This document shows, piece by piece, positions 12,016 to 25,008 of a DNA stretch of 64,000 bases. Location of the stretch: positions 1-64,000 of the forward strand of contig JAHBMJ010001229.1 of the NCBI GenBank assembly GCA_018398765.1, read 5' to 3'. The notes beneath the pieces are model-generated. The model did not search any database, was not told where the DNA came from, and was given only the letters and a program-made list of their open reading frames with translations. Both the position numbers and the translations under genes were made by a program. This stretch comes from Chromera velia (taxonomy: Eukaryota > Sar > Chromeraceae). Numbering within the stretch: position 1 is the first letter of the stretch; every line of letters begins with the position of its first letter.

Positions 12016-14319
12016 AGAAAAAAAGAAAAAGAGATGGACAGCCATGGTCCTGACTTTTCTGAGGAGACGGTTCTGGCTTGCTTGGCGTACGTCTTTGTGA
12101 TCCATCTGATGAGACTCATCATGCTCTCTCTTTTCCTGTGCTGGCGCATCTTGCCTAGTGACTGACAACAAAAGGTGAGGAGACGCGAAAGGGTCAGTAC
12201 TCACACAGAAGAACCGGAACGGAAAAAAACAAAAGGCTGAATTATGCAACAAAAAGGAATCAAAAAGAGTCAAAGACGAAATTGGTGGAAGCACATGCCA
12301 CATGCATCATGCAATCAACGACCCGCTTTCCTGCACTTCTGCTGGGATACCTGCTCCGCTGTTTTCTCTTTTGTTAATTCGGCTCCCTGCGTGCAGCGGC
12401 TCTTAGGGCACGGTGTGTGAACCCTGGAGTCCCTTCGGCCATCCGTTCGCACCGACTAAATGGCACTGCAAGTTCGGGAAGCTCATTTTTCCTTTGCAGT
12501 CGGATGATTTTTTGTGAACGCGTTTTGGGTCATGTCGATCGATCTGGAAACGTCCCGTTCCTTTTTCTTTCTATGAATGCTCTGTTTCCTTTCTGTACTT
12601 CGCTGTCCGCATGCTCTTTGGGTCTATTTGGGTCCGAAGAGAGCAGCGCATAGCTCTCGTGGAAGCTATCGCGATCGCAACACAGAGAATCAGACACACA
12701 ATCCCTCACACACATATTGATTGCAGTCGACACACGTTGAAGATCAAATCAGGCTGACCGTCAGTCGAGATGAAAACAAAACTGCATGCGTTCTCACTTG
12801 CTTCCTTGCTTGCTTGCGTACGAATTGCGACTGCCTAGCAGCCCTGACTACCGAAGCAGCGAGAGAGGGCGCCTCCAACCCCCCGGCCCCCGGTCTTATG
12901 GAATCATCAGGAGTCCGAAAACGAACACTGCGGACAGCGCGCGCATCGTAAGCTGTCTGTAATCATTAGTTCAATGAGAGTGATCGTGAACTTTCCTCGC
13001 TTAGGCTCTCCAGCGCACCAGGTTCTGACGCCGTGCTTCTTTCTTTCTGCACAACAATAGCGCTTCTTGCCTCACAGAGAAAAGCTCACACCTTTCTCAG
13101 CTTCCCTCTCTCTCAATGTTCAACGACAGACTTGGACAGACCGAAGAGAAGACTGCATGACATCCAACTACAACGGAGGATTTCACGGCATCTAAATCGC
13201 TCTCTATCCTTCTCTGCTTTGTTACGTTAAAGGAAGCTCTGAGAGTGCGAAAGGAAGGCTTAGAGTGCGAAAAGAAGGCTCGGCAAACAGAAAGATGCAT
13301 TTGAGTTTCTAAAGAACCCCCACACACAAATTTGTTCAGATGTCTTTTTATCTCGCCCCCCTTATTTCTCCCCGTTTTCATGTGGTATTGCATAGTGCGA
13401 GATGATTAAAAAAAAAAAACGAAATAATGCGAGATGCAAAAAAAAAACGAAATAAAACAAAACAGAAGGTAAGATAAAAGGAGGCAGCAGTTTTTCCCTG
13501 TGTCATCAGGCAGAGAAAAGGGTCCATGCACCAGAATCCACGAAAGTGCTGCGCAAGCAAGGTGGAGCATTCACCGGACAGCTCCTGCGCCTGAGGCTCC
13601 TCAGTCGGGTCATTGCTGCCGGTCTTCATTACCCTCCACAGCCAGCGCAGAAGAAAAGAAAAGCAAGAAAGAATTCTCGCGAACTCTTTCGATTCATCCA
13701 ACTTTTGTTTGCATGAAGAAGAAACATTTGACTGTCGTCTGCCTCATGCTAAAACTCCTCTGTCTCCTTCCTCCCCCCCCCCCTTTCCGGTTGCTTGAAC
13801 CTGCTCCCGGTCATTTGTCGTTTTTTTCGCCACTTGTCCCGCGCAGAAAACTTTCTGCTTGAAAGGTTGCGCTGCGGTCCTTCATTCTGCTTCCCACTTA
13901 CGGGCAACACCCCCTCATATTCTTTTTCAGAGGACTTCCTTCAGCATCTTTGCTTCCATGCAGCAGATCGAGCCTTGTTCTTCCACTAGAGGCACTCAAT
14001 TAATGAAAGAGAGATTGCATGCGTGAATGCATCAGTGCAGGCAGGCTCGTGCATGAGTGAGAGACGGAAAAAGCGACGTGCCTCTGCCTCTTCAGTCGCA
14101 CAAAACGCCAAAAATCGTCCCCTCTACAGACTCCCTCCTGGAAAACCCCTGAATTCTGCCCCCCGTTCCCCTCCGAAAAACCCTTTTCTTAATTTGCAAG
14201 TCAGAAGAGCGGTCAACTAAACAGACAAAAAAGCCCAACCATCCCAGAACATCACTGCGTGAACATGCATGCACACCGACGCACAACCAAATGGCATCGC
14301 AGGCCGACAAAACGCTGTC
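12016..14319. other. Intergenic between the duplicated segments, no gene seen
   Basis: Mixed-composition sequence with homopolymer A and C runs (about 13,407-13,450 and 13,775-13,790). Open frames here are short, overlapping and Ser/Phe/Leu-rich, as expected of pyrimidine-rich non-coding DNA. I found no convincing exon on either strand. Confidence 0.4.
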
Positions 14320-14993
14320 AGAGTCGACCCAATAAAGAGGGCCAGGAGGGGAGAGGGAGAAGAAGAAGAAGAAGAAGAAAGGGAATCAAGGAAGCAGAAA
14401 GGAGTCAGATCGACGAATGGGAAGAACAATTACGCGATTGCCCCTTGTTCTCCTTTGTCACCCGCCTGTCTGCCTCTTTTTCAATGGAGAGACATACAAT
14501 GCCGACGTGATGTTGAATGGAAACATCAAACGCCAGATGCATGAAGCATGCACTCACTGACCACCTCAGTTAGAGACCGTGAAGTGTGAGCGTGGAAGAC
14601 AGAAGGCAACAAACGAATGACCGAATTATTCATGCCAATCTGAAACAGCCGCTCACTCAAAAGGGAGGGGGAGGAGAGAGAAGAAGAAACACACATACGG
14701 ACGAATGCCTCTGAGTCAAGCTCACCGTCGACTCTGAACTGTCTTTAAATCAAATTTCTTTCCGCAAAGGAAAGAAAAGGGGGAGAGCAGATACGAGACA
14801 TGAACAAAGGGAACCGTATGCGGCAGTCCACTTCTTACGAACAATTCACCCAAGACATGGGTTTAAAATGCAAAAGCTACATCTGAAAGCGAACTTCCAG
14901 TTGCCTTTCTTTCCCCCCTCCCATGCACACTCCCACTCTCCCACCCTCCCGTGAATTCACTGGACCCTCACATCTTCACCACCGTCTCAAGAG

Positions 14994-15028
<35 letters not shown>

Positions 15029-15030
15029 GA
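14320..15030. repeat. Segmental direct duplication, copy 2, ending in a GAAA microsatellite
   Basis: Diverged second copy of 11,330-12,015, with the same landmark order. It ends in a GAAA run at about 14,995-15,028 that is much shorter in copy 1, so the microsatellite expanded after the duplication. Confidence 0.75.
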
Positions 15031-15468
15031 GATGGCAGCTCACCGCACTGTAGCGACTCGACTGCCGTGCTCTTCCGGTGACTTCTCTTTGCTTTTTGTG
15101 TCTCTCTCTCCTCCCTCTTCTATTTTGTTTTTTAAAACATACTGAGGAGTCTCAGACCAAAAGGGGTGGAGAAGAAAGACAGAGAGGCTATAGAGGTTTC
15201 TTGCTCTGTTTCTTGCTCCTCTTCTTCTCTCACACCCGCAAAACAAAGAGAGCAAATGAAGCACCGCACCCCTTGCTTCCTGGGGCCCGTCTCTTCATTT
15301 ATTTTTGTCCACATCTGCTGAACCCGTCTGAATTTGTCAGGATGGAAATGATCAAGTTGTCTCTGCGTTACTCTCCTCTCTCTTGACTCTCCACTTCTCC
15401 CTCTCCATTCCTTGACAGTTGACCTAACAGTTGACAGCCTGTGTTTTCACTCACAGACCCTCGATCAC

Positions 15469-16891
15469 TCAGACCATCACCCCGCAAGACCGAGTCACCC
15501 TGCACCCTCTGAAGGCGGTTCGAAGATAGGGGGCTCCAACACCTGGGGGTGAGGTGCGGGGAGGAAGGACGGAGTCGATGTCTGGGCGATGAACTTTCAC
15601 AGACCGGGGTCTCAGGCTCTTCTTCTTCTTCTTTGTAGGCGCGGGCTTGGCATCGAGCACACACCAGTCTCCTCCCATCATGTTGGACTCATGGAGGCTC
15701 AGCTCTTGTGAGAGCTCCAGGGGCCGCGTTGGCAGCGAAACGACAGAGAGTCTCTTCCCATCGGACGGGAGGGCAGTGGACCTCTCTGCCATCGAATGCA
15801 GACCCCCCCAGTGGCCGCTGTGATCCCCGATGTGTTTTTTGGGAGAGTAGTCGCTGCTGGCAACGCTGCACGCCCTGTTGCTACCGTCCACTTCTTCGCT
15901 AGCGTGGTAGGCGGGGAAATCTGATTCGGACGGGGCAATCGCCAGCGAGACAGGGCGTGAAGTGCACTCTTCATCCTCCTCCTCGCTCTTCTCGGACACT
16001 GAGGGGGGGGGCAGAGCAACAATTGGCAGCGCCAGGGATGCGGGGCGCGAGTTGCCTTCATCCTCCTCCTCGCTCTTCTCGGACACTGGGGGGGGCGGCA
16101 GAGCAACAATTGGCAGCGCCAGGGATGCGGGGCGCGAGTTGCCTTCATCCTCCTCCTCGCTCTTCTCGGACACTGGGGGGGGCGGCAGAGCAACAATTGG
16201 CAGCGCCAGGGATGCGGGGCGCGAGTTGCCTTCATCCTCCTCCTCGCTCTTCTCGGACACTGGGGGGGGCGGCAGAGCAACAATTGGCAGCGCCAGGGAT
16301 GCGGGGCGCGAGTTGCCTTCATCCTCCTCCTCGCTCTTCTCGGACACTGGGGGGGGCGGCAGAGCAACAATTGGCAGCGCCAGGGATGCGGGGCGCGAGT
16401 TGCCTTCATCCTCCTCCTCGCTCTTCTCGGACACTTGGGGGGGGCGGCAGAGCAACAATTGGCAGCGCCAGGGATACGGGGCACGAGTTGCCTTCATCCT
16501 CCTCCTCGCTCGTGTCGCTGATGGACTCCGAGGGCTGCTTGACGACAGGCCAGACTCTCTTGGCATCCCTGCATGCAGAACCGGAATTCAGGAAAGAGAC
16601 GTCACGGTGTGCGAAAAAAAGTGAAGAGTACGTGAAGAAGACGGAAAGGAATTAATGTACTATGAATAAAGGAGAATGAAAGTCAGACACCAAGTGCATC
16701 AGTTACACGGATGCATCGTAGCGCTTGCTTGGAAGGCAGGGAGACGGGAAGAAAGAAACACCCAGGTAAATTGAACTCACCGGCCTGTGGAGAGGTGCAC
16801 ATCCACTGCCGCAACGCTCACAGAGAACGGCGCTTCCTGGAGATTCGTCGGGGGGGGAGAAACGAGCCCGCACTCCACTCTATGTCCATAC
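15469..16891 (-). CDS. Hypothetical protein with 29-residue acidic/proline tandem repeats (partial model)
   Basis: I do not recognise this protein. The main exon (about 15,469-16,570, minus) contains six near-identical 87-bp units, each coding SEKSEEEDEGNSRPASLALP plus IVALPPPP. The units alternate an acidic patch with a Leu/Pro segment. A basic C-terminal tail follows (KKKKKSLRPRSVKVHRP) up to the stop at 15,469. A likely upstream exon spans 16,781-16,891; it has a CAG acceptor and a GTGAGT donor and encodes VECGLVSPPPTNLQEAPFSV and onward. Its phase joins the main exon in the frame that reads ISDTSEEEDEGN in the first unit. An extra T beside the G-run of that first unit (about 16,436) then shifts the frame against the remaining units. 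This may be a sequencing error or a real lesion. The first exon and true start were not found. Long frames on the plus strand over the same units are shadows. Confidence 0.5.
15985..16510. repeat. 87-bp coding minisatellite, about 6 units
   Basis: Tandem 87-bp units, almost identical, each with a G-run of about 8. Because 87 is divisible by 3 and the units lack stops in several frames, long open frames appear on both strands. The outermost units are the most diverged, as expected of a homogenising array. Confidence 0.9.
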
Positions 16892-17924
16892 CTGCGAGCA
16901 GGGGTGGGATTGGGGCACAGGTGTGGGTGTAAAAATACCGCAAAACATGCATCAAGTATACGTGAAGGTCAGACGCCAACTGTTGCACGGAGACGTAGTG
17001 TGTTGTTTACGGGTAGACGGGAAGAGAGGACCATTCTTGCTGAGTTGAACTCATGTGATGTTGTTGTTGGGGAAAAGGGACATCCTCACAGCGGGTACGG
17101 TGGTGAGGGGCCTCATTCTCATCATGGCAACGTTTTTCTGGTTTTCCTGCAAACAACAGACATGTATGCAGATGAACACTAATGAACACTTTCACAAAGC
17201 TGCGTATAACAAAGAGACTTGGCCGTTGCAGAGCACTGGCACACACAACGGAGCAATGGACCGACCATTGGTGAGTGGTACATGGGTGACTCTTGCTGTG
17301 CCGGAGCACATCCGCACCACTCTTTTGAGTTCCACAAACCCATTACTGCTTATATATATGCTTGTTGAAATGTATAACTTGAAGTCGGCAGTTGAAAAGA
17401 AGCAGGAAGAACAAAGCAGGCGGTCGCGTGTGTGCTTTCCATTTAAGCAGGCAGCACGTGAGTGATAGGTTTTTGCCAGAGGATGCTTCTCCTTAATTGT
17501 ATACCAAGGCGGCTCCTTCTGGGATTCTTTTGGCATGCACTGCAACATGCATGCACGCGCTCAACATGCATGCACGAACGCGTGCATGCATGCGCTGAGC
17601 CGATTTCCCGAAGCCCGAAGACCCGATTACGAAAAGTGCCCCTCCAGTTCATGGGAGACTCCCAGGGAGGGGGAGTGCGAACTGCCCCGTAAAGCGCGTT
17701 GAATCTCTATCGTTTTTTATCAGGCAATGCACGCCGTCTCCATGCTGTCAGATCAATCTCCTAGCTGACCGGTTGACCTGTTCAAAGAGCAGGATCTTCT
17801 CGCAGGCCGTCTTTTCATGTCTTCCACTGCATGTTGAGTGTGGATGCATGCACCAGTCAGGAGAGACGGAGAGTCGGATTGATTGAAAGGCGTTGAAAGA
17901 GCCCGGAAGGCCGCCCAGCTGGCG
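16892..17924. promoter_or_regulatory. Intergenic region upstream of the transhydrogenase with a TGCATGCA cluster
   Basis: About 16,690-16,800 is loosely duplicated at about 16,960-17,060. At about 17,533-17,595 there is a dense cluster of ATGCATGCA words, including a near-tandem pair of AACATGCATGCACG. It lies about 330 bp upstream of the transhydrogenase start. The cluster position suggests a regulatory site, by analogy with ApiAP2 target palindromes in apicomplexans. That role is inference. Confidence 0.35.
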
Positions 17925-20900
17925 ATGAGTCTTCTGAGTAGGGGCCCGGTGGGGCTCCTCTCTGGGCGTTTGGTCTCTGTGGGACTCTCCGGTCTTCCTT
18001 GCAAGGCGCTGGTGCCCTCAGCTCTCCGCTGTGTCCGTTTTTTCTCTGCAGAGAAACCAGCAGAAGAGAAGAAACCGATCGAATACCTGAACATTGTCAG
18101 TCAGTCTGCCCCGCTGCCTGTCTCCTGTGACTTCGAAGCTGCCGACTACATCCCTTATCCCTCACACCTGCACATGCACACATGCATACATGCGTTCAGA
18201 AAACCGTGGGTGTGCCCAAGGAGACTTACCCCAACGAGAACCGAGTAGCTCAGACCCCCGCCACAGTTGCCCAGCTGACGAAAAAGGGGTACCAGGTGGT
18301 GGTGCAGGCGGGTGCAGGGCGGAATGCGGAATTTTTGGACTCTGCATACCAGGAGGCGGGTGCGAAGATCGTGCCTGACCAGAAGGAGGTGATGCAGTCG
18401 GACTACATCGTGAAGGTCCGAGGTCCCACCAAGGAGGACATCGAGGAGATGAAGAAGGGGGCGGCACTGATGTCCTTCCTCTACCCCGCACAGAACCCAG
18501 ACCTCGTGGAGGCACTTATGAAGAAGGAAATCACCTCGTTTGCCATGGACTGCGTGCCTCGAATCTCACGGGCTCAGGTCTTCGACGCTCTCAGGTGAGA
18601 AATAGGAAAGAGGGGGGGGGCTTTTGGAATCGGGGAGTCAGTGAGTGGAGGTTTTCTGTCTAAGTGTTTGCCTCTTTGACGTATGCTTGTTCACTGTCCG
18701 TGCGCTAGTCCGACTGTCCAGCATTGGTTTTCCTAACTAAACACATGTCATGAAAAAGTCTCGCTTCCCTTCATCTCTCTGCCCTCGTCACCTTCCTCTT
18801 CTTGTTTCTTCGTTTCTCCCCCCTTCTGTGCAGCTCGATGGCCAACATCGCTGGGTACAAGGCAGTGGTGGAAGCTGCAAGTCACTTCGGTCGTTTCTTC
18901 TCCGGACAGATGACGGCAGCAGGACGCGTGCCGCCAGCGAAAGTTCTGATTATCGGAGGAGGTCCGTTCGTCCGTTTGTGGGTTGTTTGCTCTTTTTCTT
19001 CGTTTCCCGCTTCCTCCTGCTTCTGCCCGTTCTCGTCTGAATTCGTCCGGTTTTCTCCCTGCTCCTTCAGGAAAGCGTCCTCTTATCTGTTTCCTTTGTC
19101 GCCATAGACGGAATTAGAGCGTTTCTGGAGCCATCAGGGAGGCGTTCTATGTGGGTTCTCGGGGGGTCGTGCAGTGTTTTGTTCTCTGGATTCGCTGTGT
19201 CGCTTGTATGTTTTGCAGGGGTGGCAGGTCTGTCTGCAATCGCCACGGCAAGGAACCTTGGAGCGATCGTCCGCTGCTTCGATACTAGGTCAGTGACTGT
19301 TTGGGGGAGGGGGAGAAAGGTGGGGTGAGCAATGGAGGGAGGGAGGGAGAAAGGTGGGGTGAGCAATGGAGGGAGGGAGGGAGAAAGGTGGGGTGAGCAA
19401 TGGAGGGAGGGAGGGAGAAAGGTGGGGTGAGCAATGGAGGGAGGGAGAGGGAGAAAGGATGACTCAGGCACTCAGGATGCGTGCGGGGAGGATGAAAGAG
19501 ACTGCCGGAAGCAGCGGAGGGAAAAGAGAAGGGCGGGAGGGACAGCTGCTGGCCATTGAAGTGTGTGTGCGTGAATGTGAATGCGTTTGTACGCTGGTGG
19601 GTTTGCTTGTGCGTGCAGGCCGGCCGTGCGTGAGCAGGTGGAGTCTCTTGGTGGGGAATTCCTGGAAGTGAAGGGGTTCAACCTGGAAGAGGGGGCGGGG
19701 GGGTACGCAAAGGAGATGAGCAAGGAATTCATCGAGGTCGGCTGCCTTTCTTTTGTGTGTGTATATATGTGTGTGCAGGCATTGGGGTGGTTCATAAGAA
19801 GAGAATACAGTGCGGTGGACTTTAAGATACCTGTCGACGGTCTTTCCTTCCGCATTTTTTTGTGGGGGTGGGGTGTTCAAGAAGAGGGTAAGTCCGACTT
19901 CGTGCGTGAGGAATCGATCCAAGGATCTGGTTCGAACTGCACTTTGTTGTATGTTTCAGGCTCTGACGCAGTCATGAAGATCCTGCTTATTTTCCGCCGC
20001 AGTCACATGTGTCTGACTAGGAGCAAAGGGCAGAGAGAGCAGTTGAGGACCCAGGATTGCGGAAGACCCACACATGAGGGAGTGGGGAACGTTTCTGTCT
20101 TTCTGACTCTTCCTGTGTGCAGGCTGAGATGAAACTGTTCTCAGAACAGTGCAAGGAAATCGATGTCCTCATCACAACTGCACTCATCCCAGGTGGGTGG
20201 GAGGGGGAGAGCATTCCTTCTGTTCTTTGTTCGCTCGGTCCTGCCTTCCTTCCCTCTTTGTGCAGTGTTTTTGTTCTGCTTTTCTTACTTTTCTTTTACA
20301 ATTTACTTTTGCATGGATTGCTTGCCCGTCTCTTGTCTGTGCGTCCCCATTTCCTCATATCTGATTGTTGTCAGGAAGACAGAACGGTCTCTCTTCTCTT
20401 CTCTTGTCGTTGGAGGACCCGTCTCCTCCTAGCTGATCTCTTGACCCTGCCTTGCCTGTTCTGGGCCCATCCTTTCATTATCGTCTCTGGCCTCTCCGCG
20501 CTTTCTTTCTTTCTTTCTTTTCTTTCTTTCTTTCCTTTCTTTCTTTCTTCCTTTCTTTCTTTCTGTTGCTCTTCTTCTGACCTCTTTCTTTTCAGAACGG
20601 ACAGCTCACTCTCTTTATCCGCTCTCCCTTCTCCTTTTTCTCAATATTGACACATCACCAAGCCCCATGTGCCCCCCCTCTATCCTTCAGGCAAGCCTGC
20701 CCCGAAGCTGATCCTGGAAGATCATGTGAAGAACATGAAGCCCGGAAGTGTGGTGGTGGATCTGGCAGGAGAGGCAGGTAGGCAGGGCAGGAAAGAGAAA
20801 GAGAAAGAAAGAAAGAATGCACTGAATGCATGTGAAACGAGGGAGACAAGATCAATCCGTCGACCAGACAGGACAGAAATATGCCAGCAGGTTGGTTGGG

Positions 20901-23900
20901 TTGCAAAATTTTGGTGATTTGGCCATCAATTTTCCGACGGATGTGTTTCAGTATTTAAGCCTCCTCACTTTCCCTCTTTCCTTGGCGACTCTAGTGATAC
21001 CCGCTCTTTTTCTTGATTGACGATCTGTCTGCTTTTGTGCGTGTTTGTCTGGCAATGTGTGTATGCATATCGATCGACCTGAATGCCTTTGTTTTGTTGT
21101 CTGAGTGTGTGTGTATGCATATCGATCGACCTGCATGCCTTTGTTTTGTTTTATTGTCTGAGTGACGACGTGCGTGCAGGAGGCAACGTTGTCACCACAA
21201 AGCCTGGCGAGATTGCGGTTGTGCATGGAGTGACTCACATCGGTCTCACTGACCTGCCCTCCCGCCTTCCCACCCAGTCCTCCACCCTGTACTCGAACAA
21301 CGTGACCAAGCTCTTCCTCTCCATGGTCGAGAAGGACTCCTCAAAGTACTACTTGGATTTTGAGGATGACGTCACTCGAGGGTGCATCATCACACACAAA
21401 GGACAGAAACTCTGGCCACCCCCGAGACCTCCAGGACCCCCCCCTGCGCCTGCAAAGCCCAAGGCGAAGGTCGAAGAAGCCGCCCCCCCTGACCCAGCAA
21501 AGCAGACAATGGAGACTGCTCTCACCACCACAGGAGGTCTCGTCGGACTTCTCTCTCTCGGTTTCATGTCACCAGACCCCGGGTTCGTCTCCATGGCTTC
21601 CATTTTCGCTCTTGCCGGCACTGCAGGGTACCAGGCGGTCTGGGGTGTCACCCCTGCCCTCCACACACCCCTGATGTCGGTTACCAACGCGATCTCAGGT
21701 ATCACTGCTGTCGGAGGTCTGATGCTCCTCGGACAGGGAGGGGGGCCTCTTGTGCAGGGCCTCGCTTCGCTTGCAGTGGCGGCCTCCATGATCAACGTCG
21801 CAGGTCGGTCGGTTAGGCTTTCGGCATGCGGACTTGAACGTCTCCTGTCCCTCCCTCAAGATCACTTTCGTTCTGTGAATGTGTGAGGCTGAATCTGTAG
21901 GGAGCTCTGTCAGAGAGATAGATAGATGGAAACATGAAGAGGGAAAAACCCGAATTTTCTACCGATCCCCGTTTGTGCATGTCTTTCTGGCTGTGACTTT
22001 ACACGAGTGGCATGGATCACGCATCTCTCATTTGATTCGGTGACACACTGATTTATTCTTGCAGGTGGCTTCCTGGTGACGAAGAGAATGCTGGACATGT
22101 TCAAACGCCCCTCCGACCCTCCAGAGTTCAACCAGTACTACGCCATCCCCGCGGCTGCCCTCTCTGGGGGGTACCTGGCCGGGACTGCACTGGGATTCCC
22201 GGGACTCGAGGGCACTGCCTACCTTGCTGGCTCCCTCGCATGCATCGGTTCCATCGGCGGTCTAGCCTCTCAGAAGACCTCACGGTACGGTAACGCTCTG
22301 GGTATGATTGGCGTCTCTGGGGGTATCGTTGCGACCCTGGGGATGATGAATTTCGCTCCCGGCACTCTGGCGTATGCAGCAGGGCTCATGGCGGCAGGCA
22401 GTGCTGCGGGTCTGGCTGTTGGACAGAGGGTGCAGGTGAGTGGGGTGGGAGGGAGTTCAGTCAGAGATTTGCTTGCTTGAATATTCCTACCACCGATGTC
22501 TCCTCTCATTTCCGCGAAGCCCCACAACACGCATTCAAGTACTCCCTCCCTCCCTCTCTCATATTCTACCCTATCGTTTCCTTCCTTCCTTTCCTTGCTT
22601 CAGGTGACCGAGCTTCCCCAGACAGTGGCGGCGTTCCACTCTCTGGTGGGTCTGGCTGCGATGGTGACCTCCATCGCCTCTTTCGGCCTCCACCCAGACG
22701 CCAACATGCTGCACAAGGTGTCGGCAATCCTGGGTGACTTCATCGGAGGTGTCACACTCACCGGTCAGGCGATTCATGTGGCTGTCAGACAACCACTTTC
22801 TCCATTCTTTGTTTTTTTAATGTCTCGAGGGAGGAGGGTGGAACGTCAGGTCTTGTCTTCGCTTTGTGCCTCTCTCCTCCTTGAGATTGTGTCCTCTCTT
22901 TTGAAAGCGTCACAGCCAACAAGCACAGCAGCCATGCAAGCAAACGCCCCAAAGGGAAGTGAACAGGGACTGCCGCTGTGCAAGTTGCGGCTTCAGAGAA
23001 ACTTTGTTCGTGTCATGCACATGCACACGGTCTTGGCTCTGTGAACGATTTTAGGCTAGAGAAGAAGACTGTAGGGGCTTCGATTTGCTCTTTTTTCCGT
23101 TTTCTCTCCCTGTCAACGCTCTGTGTATACAATTCTGTGTGCATGTGTGTTGGCTTCCCTTTGGGAGAGCAGGATCGATCGTCGCGTTCATGAAACTCCA
23201 CGGGCTGATGCCCTCGAAGCCTTTGAACCTCCCGAACAAAAACGCCCTCAACCTGGCGATGGTGGGAGCTCAGACTGCAATGACTGCAGCCTTCCTGACA
23301 TCGTCAGTCTCTCATTCCCTTCTCACATGCAGTCCTTTTCTTATTCTTTCCGACTTTCATTGAGCTTGGGTACAGCGCTTGTCTATTCACTGCTGCTTTC
23401 TTACATGAGGATCCCTCTCCTTCTGCTTCCTTCGAGTGATCGAATCTTTGTGTGCACCAACCCGCTTTGTGTTTCCACCAAGATCACCACCCGCAGAGGA
23501 TGGACCTCCTTGATTCCTTTTTTTCCCTGTCGTGTCTTGGCTGACATCCATCACCTTGTGCCTGCAGATCGAGCCCCAGTTTGGGAATGGGCCTTCTCGC
23601 TGGAACTGCAGGGCTGTCGATGGCTCTTGGATACCATCTGGTTGCCTCAGTGGGCGGTGCAGACATGCCGGTGTGCATCACGGTTCTGAACTCCTACTCT
23701 GGTTGGGCCCTGGTTGCAGAGGGGTTCATGTTGAATAACCCCCTTCTGACAACAGTGGGCTCTCTCATCGGATGCAGTGGTGCGATCCTCTCCCATATCA
23801 TGTGCAAGGCAATGAACAGGTACCTGGGTGGGGGGATCGAGAGTGAAGGAAGCAGGCAAGGACTGACTGTCTTCGATTCACTTTTTGACATCGGGGCTGT

Positions 23901-24974
23901 AGAGGCCATTTCGTTCGTTGTGGTAGCCTCGCAAAAAACATACTGAGAAACCTCTGCTTTCTTCCTTCCCAATGCTTTTTCTCTTCGGAAATCCTCCCTT
24001 GTCTGTCAACCGACAGTGTGATGCCTCCATTGACTCTCTCCGCTGGATGCAATTCTTGATCTCCTTATTTATCCTTCTACTTGCAGGTCGCTCGCTAACG
24101 TCCTGCTGGGAGGATACGCAACCCCGGCAGCGGCTGACGGCCCCAAGGTGAGGGCCTTCCTTCCTTCTTTCCCGAAGTGTGGAAGGGACAACGCGTCAGA
24201 CGAGTTGATCCCTCGTGATGGAAGAAACTTCACGGACCTTGTGCTCCTTCCTGGCCCTCAATCGCTGGCCATGCTTGCAGTATGCCCTCATGGTGGACTG
24301 GGCTGTCATAGAATTCCGCTCCAACCGCCCGACTTCGGTCGTCCCTTCATCTAGTCTTCCTTCAAAGTGTCAATCTGCTTTTTATCCCTCTGATTTCTTT
24401 CCTTTTTTTGGTGGTACCATGAGCACGCAATTCTCCTTCCTTCCTGCAGGTTGAGAAGGGAGAACACAGAGAGACGACCGTCGAGCAGGTGGCAGACGCC
24501 CTCCAGATGGCCAAGAGCGTCATGATTGTGCCCGGGTACGGAATGGCAGTGGCAAAGGCGCAGTACGCACTCGCAGATCTCGCCAAGACCCTGCGCGATG
24601 CCGACATCAACGTTCGGTTTGGGATCCACCCAGTGGCAGGCAGAATGCCTGGACAGATGAACGTCCTCCTCGCAGAGGCCGGAGTGCCCTACGATTGGGT
24701 CAGTCAAGGGTTTTGAAGGCTCCTCCCTAGTTTCTTTCCTCCTCTGTTGGAATGCGGGTATGGAGTTTACAGAAGCGTAGGAAGTCTTGAGTAAAAGTTG
24801 CTTTCATGTGTGCGGGGCCAGCTGAGCAAGTCTGATTTTTTTGCTCATTTGTGCAACTGTCTTTGCGTAGTTGATCCCTTCCTTCAAACTCAAACCTTCC
24901 TTCATGGGAGGGTCTGTCACTCTCGCTCTGCCACCCTTCCACCTTCGTTTTTCCGCTGCACATGCAAGAAGCTG

Positions 24975-25008
<34 letters not shown>

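Noticed and set aside
15957-16655. Long plus-strand frames over the minisatellite
   Set aside because: They are shadows of an 87-bp repeat that lacks stops in several frames. Only the minus strand links to a C-terminal tail and an upstream exon.
17055-17465. Plus-strand frame of 136 residues upstream of the transhydrogenase
   Set aside because: No motif, no splice context, and it overlaps a local duplication of non-coding sequence.
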